Origin: a virus
Strand: one strand, 5' to 3'
Virus record (IMG/VR): IMGVR_UViG_3300049460_000157
Span: 1-64,000 of that record
Length of the DNA stretch: 64,000 bases
The notes below the pieces were generated by a model. That model saw only the letters and a program-made list of their open reading frames with translations, was not told the origin of the DNA and did no database searches. A program made the translations under genes and the position numbers. This document shows positions 9,217 to 17,335 of this stretch, piece by piece; positions within the stretch are counted from its first letter, which is position 1; each line of letters opens with the position of its first letter.

Positions 9217-10512
9217 TCAGACGCGATCAGCCATTTGTTTCAGGAAGTCGTCATCGCTCATGGCGAGCGGGTTAACAACCTTCCCGGTCTTTACGGGAGT
9301 GCTCCGCGTAGCCGCAGCGGCACTTGCCTGATCCCCATTCGTCACAGCCGGCTTCGGTGCGGCAACCCGTGTGGCCACCGGATCCGTGGCAGCGGCAGGA
9401 GTACCTGCAGCTGCGCGGGAACCAGAGGGAGCAACGATGTCGTTGAACTTCCCTGCGGCCTGCATCGCGTCACCGACGACCTTGTACGCCTGGATAAACG
9501 GGGCATCAGCTGGAACTTGCCCAAGCGTCCGCAGACGATTCACCTCAGTCGAGATCCGGTCGTAGATACCGTTCTCGCGCTGCTGGTGGATCAACGGCAG
9601 AATGCCCGGCTCCTTCCACAGCACTTCCTTACTGGCCTGATCCCACGTCGAGTTGACTGTCTGAAGCGTCGCCTTCCCGTCCGGATTGGAACCAAGTTCG
9701 TCCAGGACGTTACGGAAGTTAGCTTCTTCGTCACTGACCTTGTGATTGCCCCCAAGGTAAGTCGAATCTTCGCTGGTATCGATGGACATGGGATCCACTC
9801 CCTTGTCCTTCAGCAACTTCTTGATGGCTTCCGGGTTCCCCTTCTCGATGTCGATCAGGAAAGAGAGCTTGTCCGAATCCAGCAGTCCGTTGTTTTCCAG
9901 CATCAGCAGCGTCTTTCGATGCGGCTGAATGTCCTGCATCTTGCGGGTGTAGTTGGCTCCCATCTGCATGAGAGAGACTGCTTCCTCCGGTGTACGGAGT
10001 TCGATCATCTTCCCGTTCGCCTTGAACGGAGCCATCACCTGCTTGTAAAACTCTTCGTAGTTAACAGCGGTGCCCTGACTACCGGCAGCGTTGGACTTTG
10101 CGTCGGTCGTAGCCGACTCATCGTCCTTCTTCTGGGTACCGTCCTGGGTTGCTACCGTCGCAGCAGCCGGATCAGTGCTTGCAGATGCCGTGTCTTTCTT
10201 GCCGTCCTGCTTGACTACCTCTGTGGCCTGAACGTTAACATTGTTCGAACCATTTTTGGAGTCCTTTGTTGCAGGATCAACAACTGTTGAGGACTGCTTC
10301 GCTGCTTCTTCAGCACGCTTGGCTTCCTCTTCAGCAGCAACACGGCTGGCTTCTGCTGTTGCTGCGGCCGCTGCCTCGGCGTCGAGTTCTTCCTGAGTCT
10401 TCTGGACCGGAACCGGTACAGACTCAGAGCCGGGAACCGGCTGATTCAGGAAGTCTTCGTCGCTCAGGGACAGCGGATTCTTTTCCACCGTTTCCGTCGC
10501 CTGGGTCGTCAT
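9217..10512 (-). CDS. Probable scaffolding protein (N4 gp57 position)
   Basis: 431 residues. Residues 30-140 are acidic/Ala/Gln/Lys low-complexity sequence; 140-350 is helical; the last 80 residues are Ala/Thr/Pro-rich. A short motif is repeated at both ends: NPLSLSDEDFLNQ near residue 12 and NPLAMSDDDFLKQM at the very C-terminus. Charged, helical, low-complexity proteins between portal and capsid genes are typically scaffolds, and C-terminal basic/acidic hooks usually bind capsid. No protease motif is evident. Confidence 0.65.
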   Translation of the reverse strand: MTTQATETVEKNPLSLSDEDFLNQPVPGSESVPVPVQKTQEELDAEAAAAATAEASRVAAEEEAKRAEEAAKQSSTVVDPATKDSKNGSNNVNVQATEVVKQDGKKDTASASTDPAAATVATQDGTQKKDDESATTDAKSNAAGSQGTAVNYEEFYKQVMAPFKANGKMIELRTPEEAVSLMQMGANYTRKMQDIQPHRKTLLMLENNGLLDSDKLSFLIDIEKGNPEAIKKLLKDKGVDPMSIDTSEDSTYLGGNHKVSDEEANFRNVLDELGSNPDGKATLQTVNSTWDQASKEVLWKEPGILPLIHQQRENGIYDRISTEVNRLRTLGQVPADAPFIQAYKVVGDAMQAAGKFNDIVAPSGSRAAAGTPAAATDPVATRVAAPKPAVTNGDQASAAAATRSTPVKTGKVVNPLAMSDDDFLKQMADRV

Positions 10513-10515
10513 GGC

Positions 10516-10848
10516 TTACTCATCCTTCTGTGCACGGGCTTCTTCGAGCGCCGACTCGATCTCGGCAATGTCACGTTCCGCGACATTGCCCATCTGCACC
10601 TTCACCGACAGCCACTTGCGCAGGTGGCCCGCAGCCTGGGCCATGGCCAGTGCATTCGCACGGTCATCGGCCGACAGGGCTGCATCAGCCGATGCCTGGG
10701 CGTAGCGGGCGCATTCCTGCACGCAGAACTCGTCGAGGATGAGCTTCCTGAACTCACGGTTCTCCGCGAGCTTCAGTGCCATCGCCTTCTCTGCGACGAG
10801 CTTTTTGGAATCGGTCAGTTGCTGTTCAAGCTGGAGGACTTCCGACAT
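10516..10848 (-). CDS. Small helical head protein (N4 gp58 position)
   Basis: 110 residues, AAAGGA ribosome site. All-alpha, with coiled-coil-like first 30 residues (VLQLEQQLTDSKKLVAEKAMALKL) and a middle helix rich in alanine (ARYAQASADAALSADDRANALAMAQ). It sits between portal and scaffold genes. No domain recognised with certainty; a role in head assembly is inferred from location only. Confidence 0.6.
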   Translation of the reverse strand: MSEVLQLEQQLTDSKKLVAEKAMALKLAENREFRKLILDEFCVQECARYAQASADAALSADDRANALAMAQAAGHLRKWLSVKVQMGNVAERDIAEIESALEEARAQKDE

Positions 10849-10893
10849 GAAGATTGGTCCTTTAAAGGTTCAAGTTAGGTTGAGGGTAAAAAG

Positions 10894-13164
10894 TTAAGCA
10901 GGTTGAAACTGCGGTGCTACAGGATTAGCTGCAGGGTTTTGCCCTGCAAAGTTATCTTGCGGAATGTTACCAGGCGAACCGACGCCCGTCATATTTTTTG
11001 AGAGCTGGTTGTACCCCACCGCAGCGGGGATGTCCGGCCTCGACTCGGCACCGTTGGCCAGCTTGCGCTTGGCGAGCAGCGCCTTGGTGACCTCGAGATC
11101 CTGGTTACCCTGTGCCTGGGCTTCCTGCTTCTGCATGTCGCGGGCGTGCTTGGTACCCGTTTCCTGTTCCACGTAGTCGAGGTTGGTCTTGTCGGCCACG
11201 GCGCCGGCAGCTTTCGCCTGAGCTTCGTAGAGGTCGGCCTGAGCCTTGTTCTTGTCGATCTCGGACTGCTTGGCGGCGAGCTCGAGCTGCTGCATCTGCT
11301 GCTGGAACGGGTCCGGCTTCGGCTGGAAGTTCTTGATCGCATGGGCCAGTTCGGGCATGCGTTTGAGGCGGGCGATCTCGGAGAGGATAAGCATCACCAT
11401 GCCCTGGTCACCCTTCGGTCCAAGCGTCTGCAGCATGAACGCCAGATCCTTGGACTTGGCGTCATCGACTTCAGCCGTCGAGATGTCCACTTCCAGATCG
11501 AAGTCGCCCATGAGTTCATCCCGGCGCACCGGCACGAACTGCTCGTTGGTCACCCGGACGACTTCCGTATCCGAGAGGAAGGCGCCATTCATCGAGATGA
11601 TCTTGACGCCGATATCGGTCATGCCCTTGGCGAGGCGCCGAAGGATGGCCATTTCCCGCTTCGAGGCCGCATCGAGGGCGCCCCGGATTCCAGCAGCGAC
11701 ATCACCGTAAGACTCGCCCGAAATGCCTCCGCCAAAGCTCTTCACTCCAGTGAGCGCTTCCGCTTCCTGGTTCTGGAGGTTCAGCATCAAAAGCGCTGAC
11801 TGTGGCAGTTCCGGATACTTGTGCTCGATGAGTCCCTGCTGGATCGGGACGTTGGGGTTGAACTCGTAGTCCTGGCCGTTCTCGTAGCGCCGGCGATTGA
11901 GCGGGTCGAGCATGCCCTTGGCAAAGCCCTGCTGGCCATTGGCGGAGCGGCCCAGCAGATCGATCATGCCGCGGGTAATGGCACCGAGAATCTTCTGGTT
12001 GTCCTCCAGCATCTCGGCATCCGGCTCGCCGTACAGCTCACGCTTGACCGGCAGATACGGCACCACGATGAACGGCAGCTTCTGGTCCGGGAACGGGTTC
12101 TTCTCCATCCGGATCAGCACATCCCCGATCCAGGTGGCGACGATGGGTACCAGCTCCCCATCGTTGTTGATGTCGTATTGCCCCCAGTATTCATAGGCCA
12201 CGACCTTCTTGCGCATCGCATCCCGGAAGGCAAACGATTCGGGCGTCGTAGTCACATGGTCCGGCTGGGAAAGGGGCGCATTGCCTTCCCAGTTCACCCG
12301 GTCCAGGTTCTTGTAGCGCTTGGGATCCTTCTTCAGCTCGGCCTGGTTGGTCTCGAACGAGACGATGCAGAACAGTGCCTTGGAGAAGTCACCGTTGCAG
12401 GACGGGTCCGCAAAGAAGTTGCGCGGATCGAGGATCTCGGCAGTCGGCCGGTTCTCAATCAGCTTCTCGACTTCCACCGTCTGCTTGCCCGTCTGCACAG
12501 CAACCGTGGGCTGCTGGGACTCGTTGTAGTAGTCGACCGCGGCCTGCATTTCAGGCGGCATAGTCGTCTGGTACGTGTTTGGGTCGGTCTGCGAAAGTTC
12601 AAGCGCCTGCTGCAGCGCGGTCAGCTGGTCCTGGCTCTGGATCGGGTAGTGCGACCAGATGGGCACCTGCTGCTTGATCTTCGTGCTCACCCGGCACCAG
12701 CCGAGGCGCACCACACAGGTACCTTCATCGACCGTCGAGCGCACGTAGTCGTCGATGAACTTGATGCGGTTCATCTTCGTGCGGAACTGCCAGTTCAGCA
12801 CCAGCTCGTTCTGCTCGGCCGCCTTGGTGTCTTCCCAGGTCGTGGGCGACACCTTGAACAACTTCGACGTGGAGCCAAGGAAAGGCTCAGTGAGCGCAGA
12901 GTAGCGCCATTCCGCCTGGCGACGGATGAGCTTGGGCTGCACCGAGGAGCGGCCCTTCACTTTCGGAGGCGCGGCCTTGCCCTTGACCTGGGACAGATCA
13001 TTCCAGTGCTGGATCTTCGCAATCTGGGTCTGCTGTGACGGCCGGGCCGCTTCCAGGTCACCCTTCAGTGTCTGGACGGATGGTTCGTTCTCCCAGGTAG
13101 TGAGCTTCTGGGAAAGGTCGGCGCTGCTGGGCAGCACCTGGTCAGACGAGGTGAACTTGGTCAT
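10894..13164 (-). CDS. Portal protein (N4 gp59-like)
   Basis: 756 residues, near N4 portal (763). Portal-type features are the [15 protein letters not shown] helix, [35 protein letters not shown] crown-approaching helix, and the conserved [20 protein letters not shown] region before a long C-terminal helical domain (residues 620-700). Forms the dodecameric DNA-entry ring. Starts overlap the spanin stop by 4 nt, implying translational coupling with the lysis genes upstream, as in N4 (gp59 next to gp61-63). Confidence 0.93.
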   Translation of the reverse strand: MTKFTSSDQVLPSSADLSQKLTTWENEPSVQTLKGDLEAARPSQQTQIAKIQHWNDLSQVKGKAAPPKVKGRSSVQPKLIRRQAEWRYSALTEPFLGSTSKLFKVSPTTWEDTKAAEQNELVLNWQFRTKMNRIKFIDDYVRSTVDEGTCVVRLGWCRVSTKIKQQVPIWSHYPIQSQDQLTALQQALELSQTDPNTYQTTMPPEMQAAVDYYNESQQPTVAVQTGKQTVEVEKLIENRPTAEILDPRNFFADPSCNGDFSKALFCIVSFETNQAELKKDPKRYKNLDRVNWEGNAPLSQPDHVTTTPESFAFRDAMRKKVVAYEYWGQYDINNDGELVPIVATWIGDVLIRMEKNPFPDQKLPFIVVPYLPVKRELYGEPDAEMLEDNQKILGAITRGMIDLLGRSANGQQGFAKGMLDPLNRRRYENGQDYEFNPNVPIQQGLIEHKYPELPQSALLMLNLQNQEAEALTGVKSFGGGISGESYGDVAAGIRGALDAASKREMAILRRLAKGMTDIGVKIISMNGAFLSDTEVVRVTNEQFVPVRRDELMGDFDLEVDISTAEVDDAKSKDLAFMLQTLGPKGDQGMVMLILSEIARLKRMPELAHAIKNFQPKPDPFQQQMQQLELAAKQSEIDKNKAQADLYEAQAKAAGAVADKTNLDYVEQETGTKHARDMQKQEAQAQGNQDLEVTKALLAKRKLANGAESRPDIPAAVGYNQLSKNMTGVGSPGNIPQDNFAGQNPAANPVAPQFQPA

Positions 13165-13682
13165 TGGGCCGGATCAGTGAGAAGTTGGCGATCTGCGAGT
13201 AGCTGGTTGCCTACCTGCATGAGCTGGTTGTCACGCAACTCAAGAGCACTTCTGAGTTCGCGTACCAGAGATCGGCCCTCTTCAAGAGATCGGTCGAGTT
13301 CGGCCGTATGGCCTGCGAGACGGCTGCACTCAACGGCACCACCTGCGGCCTGACGTTGATAAATTGCGGCGCGGTCGGCACTGAGCTGCAGGCTACGAGC
13401 GTAGTCACTGCGCAAAGCAGCAAGCTCAATCGCATGAGCGTCGCTGGCCGACTGAAGTGCGTCAGCGGCTTTCTGAGAATCCTGGGCATGCTCGTTTTCC
13501 TTTTGACGGTAATCGGCCCGGAGCTTGTCCATGGCCTGATTACGCGCTTCTTTGTCTGCATCCCATTTGGATTGGATCTCGGCCTTGCCATGATCCAGTC
13601 CAGATGAGTAGCACTTCCAGCCTGCTCCACTTAGTACTGCCAGGGGCAATACGCCATACAGCAGGATTTTAGGTAGCAGCAT
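13161..13682 (-). CDS. Rz: Inner-membrane spanin (Rz-like)
   Basis: 173 residues from the ATG at 13682, chosen for its GGGGAGA ribosome site; an in-frame ATG at 13700 is an alternative. Residues 1-22 form a transmembrane anchor ([20 protein letters not shown]), followed by a long periplasmic coiled coil rich in Lys, Gln, Ala and Asp. This is the classic i-spanin plan. It works with the outer-membrane lipoprotein embedded in its own gene to fuse the membranes at lysis. Overlaps endolysin upstream and portal downstream. Confidence 0.85.
   Translation of the reverse strand: MLLPKILLYGVLPLAVLSGAGWKCYSSGLDHGKAEIQSKWDADKEARNQAMDKLRADYRQKENEHAQDSQKAADALQSASDAHAIELAALRSDYARSLQLSADRAAIYQRQAAGGAVECSRLAGHTAELDRSLEEGRSLVRELRSALELRDNQLMQVGNQLLADRQLLTDPAQ
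13211..13435 (-). CDS. Rz1: Outer-membrane spanin lipoprotein (Rz1-like), embedded in Rz
   Basis: 74 residues in a different frame, wholly inside the Rz gene. It has a lipoprotein signal: a basic-hydrophobic start [16 protein letters not shown] with lipobox LVAC, then a Ser/Pro-containing mature part. Embedded o-spanins of this kind are common in phages. The start at 13435 is the Met directly preceding the signal; its ribosome site is weak, consistent with coupled translation. Confidence 0.8.
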   Translation of the reverse strand: MRLSLLLCAVTTLVACSSVPTAPQFINVRPQVVPLSAAVSQAIRPNSTDLLKRADLWYANSEVLLSCVTTSSCR

Positions 13683-14286
13683 TCTGGCTCTCCCCGTCAT
13701 CCTTGCAGCGGCTCAGCGGTACGTTGCCGACCCGGTTGGTGACCCACCCGACCGTGTAGTCACTCAACTTATCTAGCGACATGTAGTACACGGCCTGTTG
13801 CGAATCGAGCAGCTTGATCACCAGCTCACAGGCTTGCACCTTGCCTCTGACACGTTGCAGAGCCTTGTAGGCAGTGATCGTTGCGGGGCCAACTTTACCA
13901 TCAACTAATGTTGAGGGGAAGTCTCTCCCACCTCGACTCAGGCTATTCAGCGCTTTCTGGAGCCAAAGGGAAGGACGAGCCGGGCCAGCGTTCACTGCAC
14001 TGTCCACCAGTTCCTGTGCAACAGCCGGTGAGAGAGCCAGGAACGGTTCATACCCCGGCTTCTGGATGTAGTCCTCGAAATAGATCGAAGTCGCCAGATC
14101 CTCACTCAGACTTTTCATGGGTCCGGTGTAGCCGTGGGACACTGCCACTGTCTTTGTGATGCCGTGGTTGGTCTCGCCGCCTGGGTCATGCGGATCATTG
14201 ACATAGCCACCCTCGACCGCTACCACAGCCGAGATGATCGCCGCCGCAATGCCGCCGATCCCAACGTGCTTTCTAGTGATCGCCAT
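13669..14286 (-). CDS. SAR endolysin, N-acetylmuramidase (GH108 type)
   Basis: 205 residues from ATG 14286, selected for the GGAGGAA ribosome site; longer in-frame starts lack one. Residues 7-22 form a weakly hydrophobic, Gly/Ala-rich segment (VGIGGIAAAIISAVVAVEGG), a signal-arrest-release anchor. It runs directly into the GH108 active-site motif EGGYVNDPHDPGGETNHGIT, whose first Glu is catalytic. The C-terminal half is the peptidoglycan-binding part with VDGKVGPATITA. N4 gp61 is also a SAR muramidase, so the class fits. Confidence 0.9.
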   Translation of the reverse strand: MAITRKHVGIGGIAAAIISAVVAVEGGYVNDPHDPGGETNHGITKTVAVSHGYTGPMKSLSEDLATSIYFEDYIQKPGYEPFLALSPAVAQELVDSAVNAGPARPSLWLQKALNSLSRGGRDFPSTLVDGKVGPATITAYKALQRVRGKVQACELVIKLLDSQQAVYYMSLDKLSDYTVGWVTNRVGNVPLSRCKDDGESQNAAT

Positions 14287-14530
14287 TGGATTCCTCCAGT
14301 TCGTCATGCGCCCAGATGAGGATCCGGCCGAGCATCGTCGCTCCGAAGAGGAACATGCCGACTGCGGCCGCATAGGGAACATGACCTTTTGCCTGGTGGC
14401 CGAGGCTTTCCCAGATCTCTGCTAGCAGATCCAGCAGAGATGTGACAAAACCCAGGGCACTCCACCACATTGACGCCCAGGTATGGGCACTTCGCCAGTT
14501 CGGGACCAGCGTTAACTTTTTGTCAGCCAC
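14273..14530 (-). CDS. Putative holin, two membrane segments
   Basis: 85 residues from GTG 14530, preferred because of GGAG eight bases upstream; the ATG at 14596 has no such site. There are two hydrophobic helices: about residues 20-38 (WWSALGFVTSLLDLLAEI) and 52-70 (YAAAVGMFLFGATMLGRIL), with a charged tail. The WRSAHTWASMW start resembles a common phage holin family with a Trp-rich N-terminus. It sits directly before the SAR endolysin, so it would depolarise the membrane and release the enzyme. Confidence 0.7.
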   Translation of the reverse strand: MADKKLTLVPNWRSAHTWASMWWSALGFVTSLLDLLAEIWESLGHQAKGHVPYAAAVGMFLFGATMLGRILIWAHDELEESNGDH

Positions 14531-14847
14531 CTGAAGATCTCCGTTCGCATTGAGCAGAACAGGCCCACCAGGGCGGCCAGAATGACCCAGGTCCAACGGC
14601 CAGCAATGCCTGCCCCAACGACCTTGTGCTTGATGGTGATGAACTCCTCGATCGTCGGCGCCTGCTGCCTGAGCGACTCCTCCACCGTTTTCATCCGGCC
14701 ATCCATCGAGGTGAGTAGCTGGGACTGCTCTTCTGCTTTTTCGTACTGCCCTTTACGCGCAACCTTGGCGTCCTCCAGTTCTTTCTGGATGAAACCAAAC
14801 TGCGTCACGAGGACGGCCAGTTGCACTTCAATCGAATCATTCGGCAT
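14512..14847 (-). CDS. Membrane-anchored coiled-coil lysis-cassette protein
   Basis: 111 residues. The first 75 form a charged coiled coil (FGFIQKELEDAKVARKGQYEKAEEQSQLL); one transmembrane helix follows at about 83-102 (WTWVILAALVGLFCSM) with a short basic tail. It heads the lysis cassette and overlaps the holin start by 19 bp. It could be an antiholin or second holin; sequence alone does not decide. Confidence 0.6.
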   Translation of the reverse strand: MPNDSIEVQLAVLVTQFGFIQKELEDAKVARKGQYEKAEEQSQLLTSMDGRMKTVEESLRQQAPTIEEFITIKHKVVGAGIAGRWTWVILAALVGLFCSMRTEIFRWLTKS

Positions 14848-14878
14848 GTGAGTCGGCCCTATTTGCTGGCTGTAAACG

Positions 14879-14920
14879 AAAAAGGGGCAACAGAAGACGG
14901 GTGTCTATCTGTTGCCCCTT
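14879..14920 (-). terminator. Strong terminator between tail-fibre and lysis genes
   Basis: Leftward reading: 13-bp perfect stem (AAGGGGCAACAGA and its complement) with a 13-nt loop and a TTTTT run. It ends the tail-fibre transcript, so the lysis-capsid operon needs its own promoter just to its left or read-through. Confidence 0.92.
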
Positions 14921-15018
14921 GGTGAGCCTCAAACAGGTCTCACTGGGTCACGGAAGTTACCAGGATGATACGTGAATGCAGGCTACTCCTCCAGATTTAG
15001 TCTGGGGAATTGTTGCTT

Positions 15019-16773
15019 CTATGTCCCTCCCAGTGCAGCGATCTGCACCTTCATCGCAGCAATGTCGGCCAGCGCTTCCTGGAGTGCTGCACCAAGCAGA
15101 GGAACCAGCTTGGAGTAGTCGACCGACTGTGGAGCAATGGCCTGATCTACCGACACGATATCGCCCGGCTGCACGTTCTCCGGGTCATACCCTTCCCGGT
15201 AGACCGGGTAGAAGTCGCCCATCGCATCCTTCTCGCCCGTCACTGCAAACGGCAGCACCGCCTGCAGCTCATGGGCGATCACGTAATGCTCACGGGTACC
15301 CGGCTGCGAGACGTACTCCCCATCGTAAAACGGGATGCTAGCGAGTGTCGTCCCTGCATTGGCGATCGGCACGTAGTTCTGCTTGAGCCGGTAGTCGGAG
15401 GTCGTGTTGTACGAAGTCGATGTCCCGTTGCTCGTGCTGATCGTCCCGATCGCACCGGTACCGAAGAAGAACGCAGCGAAGGGCGTGGCGGCCACATCGA
15501 CACGGGCAAGAAGGCATCCACCGCTTGCCTGGTACGCAGCGTAAGCGCTCAGCGCCCACGTATTGCCCACCACACTGGTACGGCCCGAGATCACACCCGA
15601 GGACCATGCCGCCGTCTCGTTAACGTGGAAACCGCCCGAGGTGTCGAACCGCCCACGCTCGGCGCCATTGGCCGAGAAGGTCAGCGCATTCGCCGCGGCG
15701 CTGAGTGCGAGCACACCGGTACCGGCCACCGCATTGGTCGTCACGCCACCCGTTGCCGTGACCGCTCCGGACGCCGTCAGTGCGGCACACCCGACTGCGC
15801 CGGCGAACGATGCACTGGGAGCACTGAACACACCGGCCGCCGAGATACTCGCCTGACCGGTCGTGCCGAAGGTGGAGACTCCCGTGAAGGCGTTGTTCCC
15901 TGCGATCGTCTTCCCACCTGTCAGCGGCAGGTACCCGGCCGGGTCGAAGTTGCCTGAGTCCCATGGCGTGTTGCCATTGAACGCCGGCCGCACCGTAAAG
16001 GTCTGCTGCAGTGCCCAGGTATTGGCCGCGTTCATCAGTGGAACAGCTGCACCACTGGTTCCCGTGTTCTGGGTCGCTGCGCTGCCCAGACCCAGGTTCG
16101 TGCGTGCCTGGGGTGCAGCTGTGGCGCCCGTCCCACCCTGGGCAATCCCGACCGGCAGGTTCAGCGATGCCACGTACTGCTGGGCGAGGATCGCGTAGTA
16201 GCGGGCCGAGTAGTTGGTGGCGTCCACCGGATTGACAAGCTGCGCCGCCCACTGGCTGGCGAGTACAGCCGAAGCCGCAGCATTGTCTGCCTGGGTACCG
16301 GCCTGTGCATTGGCCTGGTCAGCGCCCGACTTCGCCGTATCGGCGCCGGTCTTCGAGAGCGCCGCCGCAGCTGCACTATCCGCTGCTGCCTGCTGGGAAG
16401 TCGCCGCTGCCAGGGCCGACGCGTCTGCTGCACCCTCGGAACCGGAAGCCGAAGCGGCAGCGGCCTCTGCAAGATCATGGGCTGCATTGGCCGTCACGTT
16501 GGCCTGTGCCGCATAGGATTCAGCGCTGTCGGCCGTTTCCACGGCCTGGTTGATCTTGCCCAGTGCCTGGGTTGAAGTCGAGTTGGCGGCCGCCGCATTC
16601 GAGACGGCCGAGGCCAGCTGTGAGAGCTGGGTCGAGTTCAGGTAGCCGGTGTCTCCCTTGTCGCCCTTGTCACCTTTATCCCCTTTGTAGAAAGGCATAA
16701 AGGTGACATCGAGCGTCTGTCCGGTCACACCAACAAGCTGGATATTCAGTTCAATTGCCGGAGTCAGGCTCAT
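15019..16773 (-). CDS. Tail fibre with collagen-like repeat and S74 auto-chaperone domain
   Basis: 584 residues. Order of parts: short N-terminal attachment domain; collagen-like GDKGDKGDKGDTG near residue 35; long Ala/Ser-rich triple-helix/coiled-coil shaft to ~190; phage-fibre repeats with GGTGATAAPQARTNLGLGSAA; beta shaft; and a C-terminal intramolecular chaperone with TTSDYRLKQNY, where the Ser is the expected autocleavage nucleophile, and VDYSKLVPLLGAALQE. The chaperone trimerises the fibre then cuts itself off. Receptor binding would be just before it. Overlaps the preceding 103-residue gene by 4 nt. Confidence 0.88.
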   Translation of the reverse strand: MSLTPAIELNIQLVGVTGQTLDVTFMPFYKGDKGDKGDKGDTGYLNSTQLSQLASAVSNAAAANSTSTQALGKINQAVETADSAESYAAQANVTANAAHDLAEAAAASASGSEGAADASALAAATSQQAAADSAAAAALSKTGADTAKSGADQANAQAGTQADNAAASAVLASQWAAQLVNPVDATNYSARYYAILAQQYVASLNLPVGIAQGGTGATAAPQARTNLGLGSAATQNTGTSGAAVPLMNAANTWALQQTFTVRPAFNGNTPWDSGNFDPAGYLPLTGGKTIAGNNAFTGVSTFGTTGQASISAAGVFSAPSASFAGAVGCAALTASGAVTATGGVTTNAVAGTGVLALSAAANALTFSANGAERGRFDTSGGFHVNETAAWSSGVISGRTSVVGNTWALSAYAAYQASGGCLLARVDVAATPFAAFFFGTGAIGTISTSNGTSTSYNTTSDYRLKQNYVPIANAGTTLASIPFYDGEYVSQPGTREHYVIAHELQAVLPFAVTGEKDAMGDFYPVYREGYDPENVQPGDIVSVDQAIAPQSVDYSKLVPLLGAALQEALADIAAMKVQIAALGGT

Positions 16774-17081
16774 TGGGTCACCTGTGCAAGGACATTGATT
16801 TCCTCAGTGCGCGAGAGGATGACGTTGCCGGCCCCGTCGACCAGCCGCAGGTCGAGGATGTGCGGCATCAGTTTCCACCGGGCGGTCTGTTGCGCAGTGG
16901 CGGAGATCCGCACGACCGCGGTCGGAGCATCGACGATCTGGGTCGTCAAGGCCTGAACCAGGGAAAAACCAGTCCGGCTACGCAGATCGGCACGCAGGCT
17001 GTATCCGCCGAGCGGGTAAGGCACAGTCCCGTTCATCAGCTGGCCGCTGAAGTCAAAGGTCTGGCCGCGTTTGAAATCCAT
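16770..17081 (-). CDS. Small fibre-associated structural protein
   Basis: 103 residues, AGAGG ribosome site. All-beta small domain starting DFKRGQTFDFSGQL, with a KLMPHILDLRLVDGAGNV C-terminal hairpin. This recalls small beta-sandwich proteins encoded next to phage fibres. Its stop overlaps the S74 fibre start (ATGA), so the two are translationally coupled and likely assembled together. Confidence 0.65.
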   Translation of the reverse strand: MDFKRGQTFDFSGQLMNGTVPYPLGGYSLRADLRSRTGFSLVQALTTQIVDAPTAVVRISATAQQTARWKLMPHILDLRLVDGAGNVILSRTEEINVLAQVTQ

Positions 17082-17094
17082 ATTGGCCTCTTGG

Positions 17095-17118
17095 AAAAAA
17101 GCCCCCTGTCACGGGGGC
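17095..17118 (-). terminator. Terminator between small tail genes
   Basis: Leftward reading: GCCCCC / GGGGGC stem with a 6-nt loop and TTTTTT. It separates the tailspike unit from the S74 fibre unit, which allows different dosages of the two receptor-binding proteins. Confidence 0.88.
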
Positions 17119-17124
17119 CGATGA

Positions 17125-17280
17125 TTACGAAGGCGTACCGGCAGGTTCCTGTGCCACCGGGACTTCGGGATCCAGCACAGTGCGGCTGGAGTGGTTGTTC
17201 AGATGCGGATTGACTGCCTCGAACTCGACGAACGTGGATACCTTCCAGTCCGAGGTCACAACCGGTTTGATGTCTGCCAT
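17125..17280 (-). CDS. 51-residue hypothetical protein between spike and fibre
   Basis: ATG at 17280 with AGGAAA six bases upstream, stop TAA at 17125. Sequence begins MADIKPVVTSDWKVSTFVEF and ends in a Pro/Val-rich tail. It sits 55 bp below the tailspike stop and just before a terminator. No family recognised. The coupling to tail genes suggests a small virion or assembly protein. Confidence 0.6.
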   Translation of the reverse strand: MADIKPVVTSDWKVSTFVEFEAVNPHLNNHSSRTVLDPEVPVAQEPAGTPS

Positions 17281-17335
17281 ATGGGTTTCCTGGTTCAGAC
17301 CGGACCACCCGAAGGCGGCCCGGCTTGCTGTGTGG

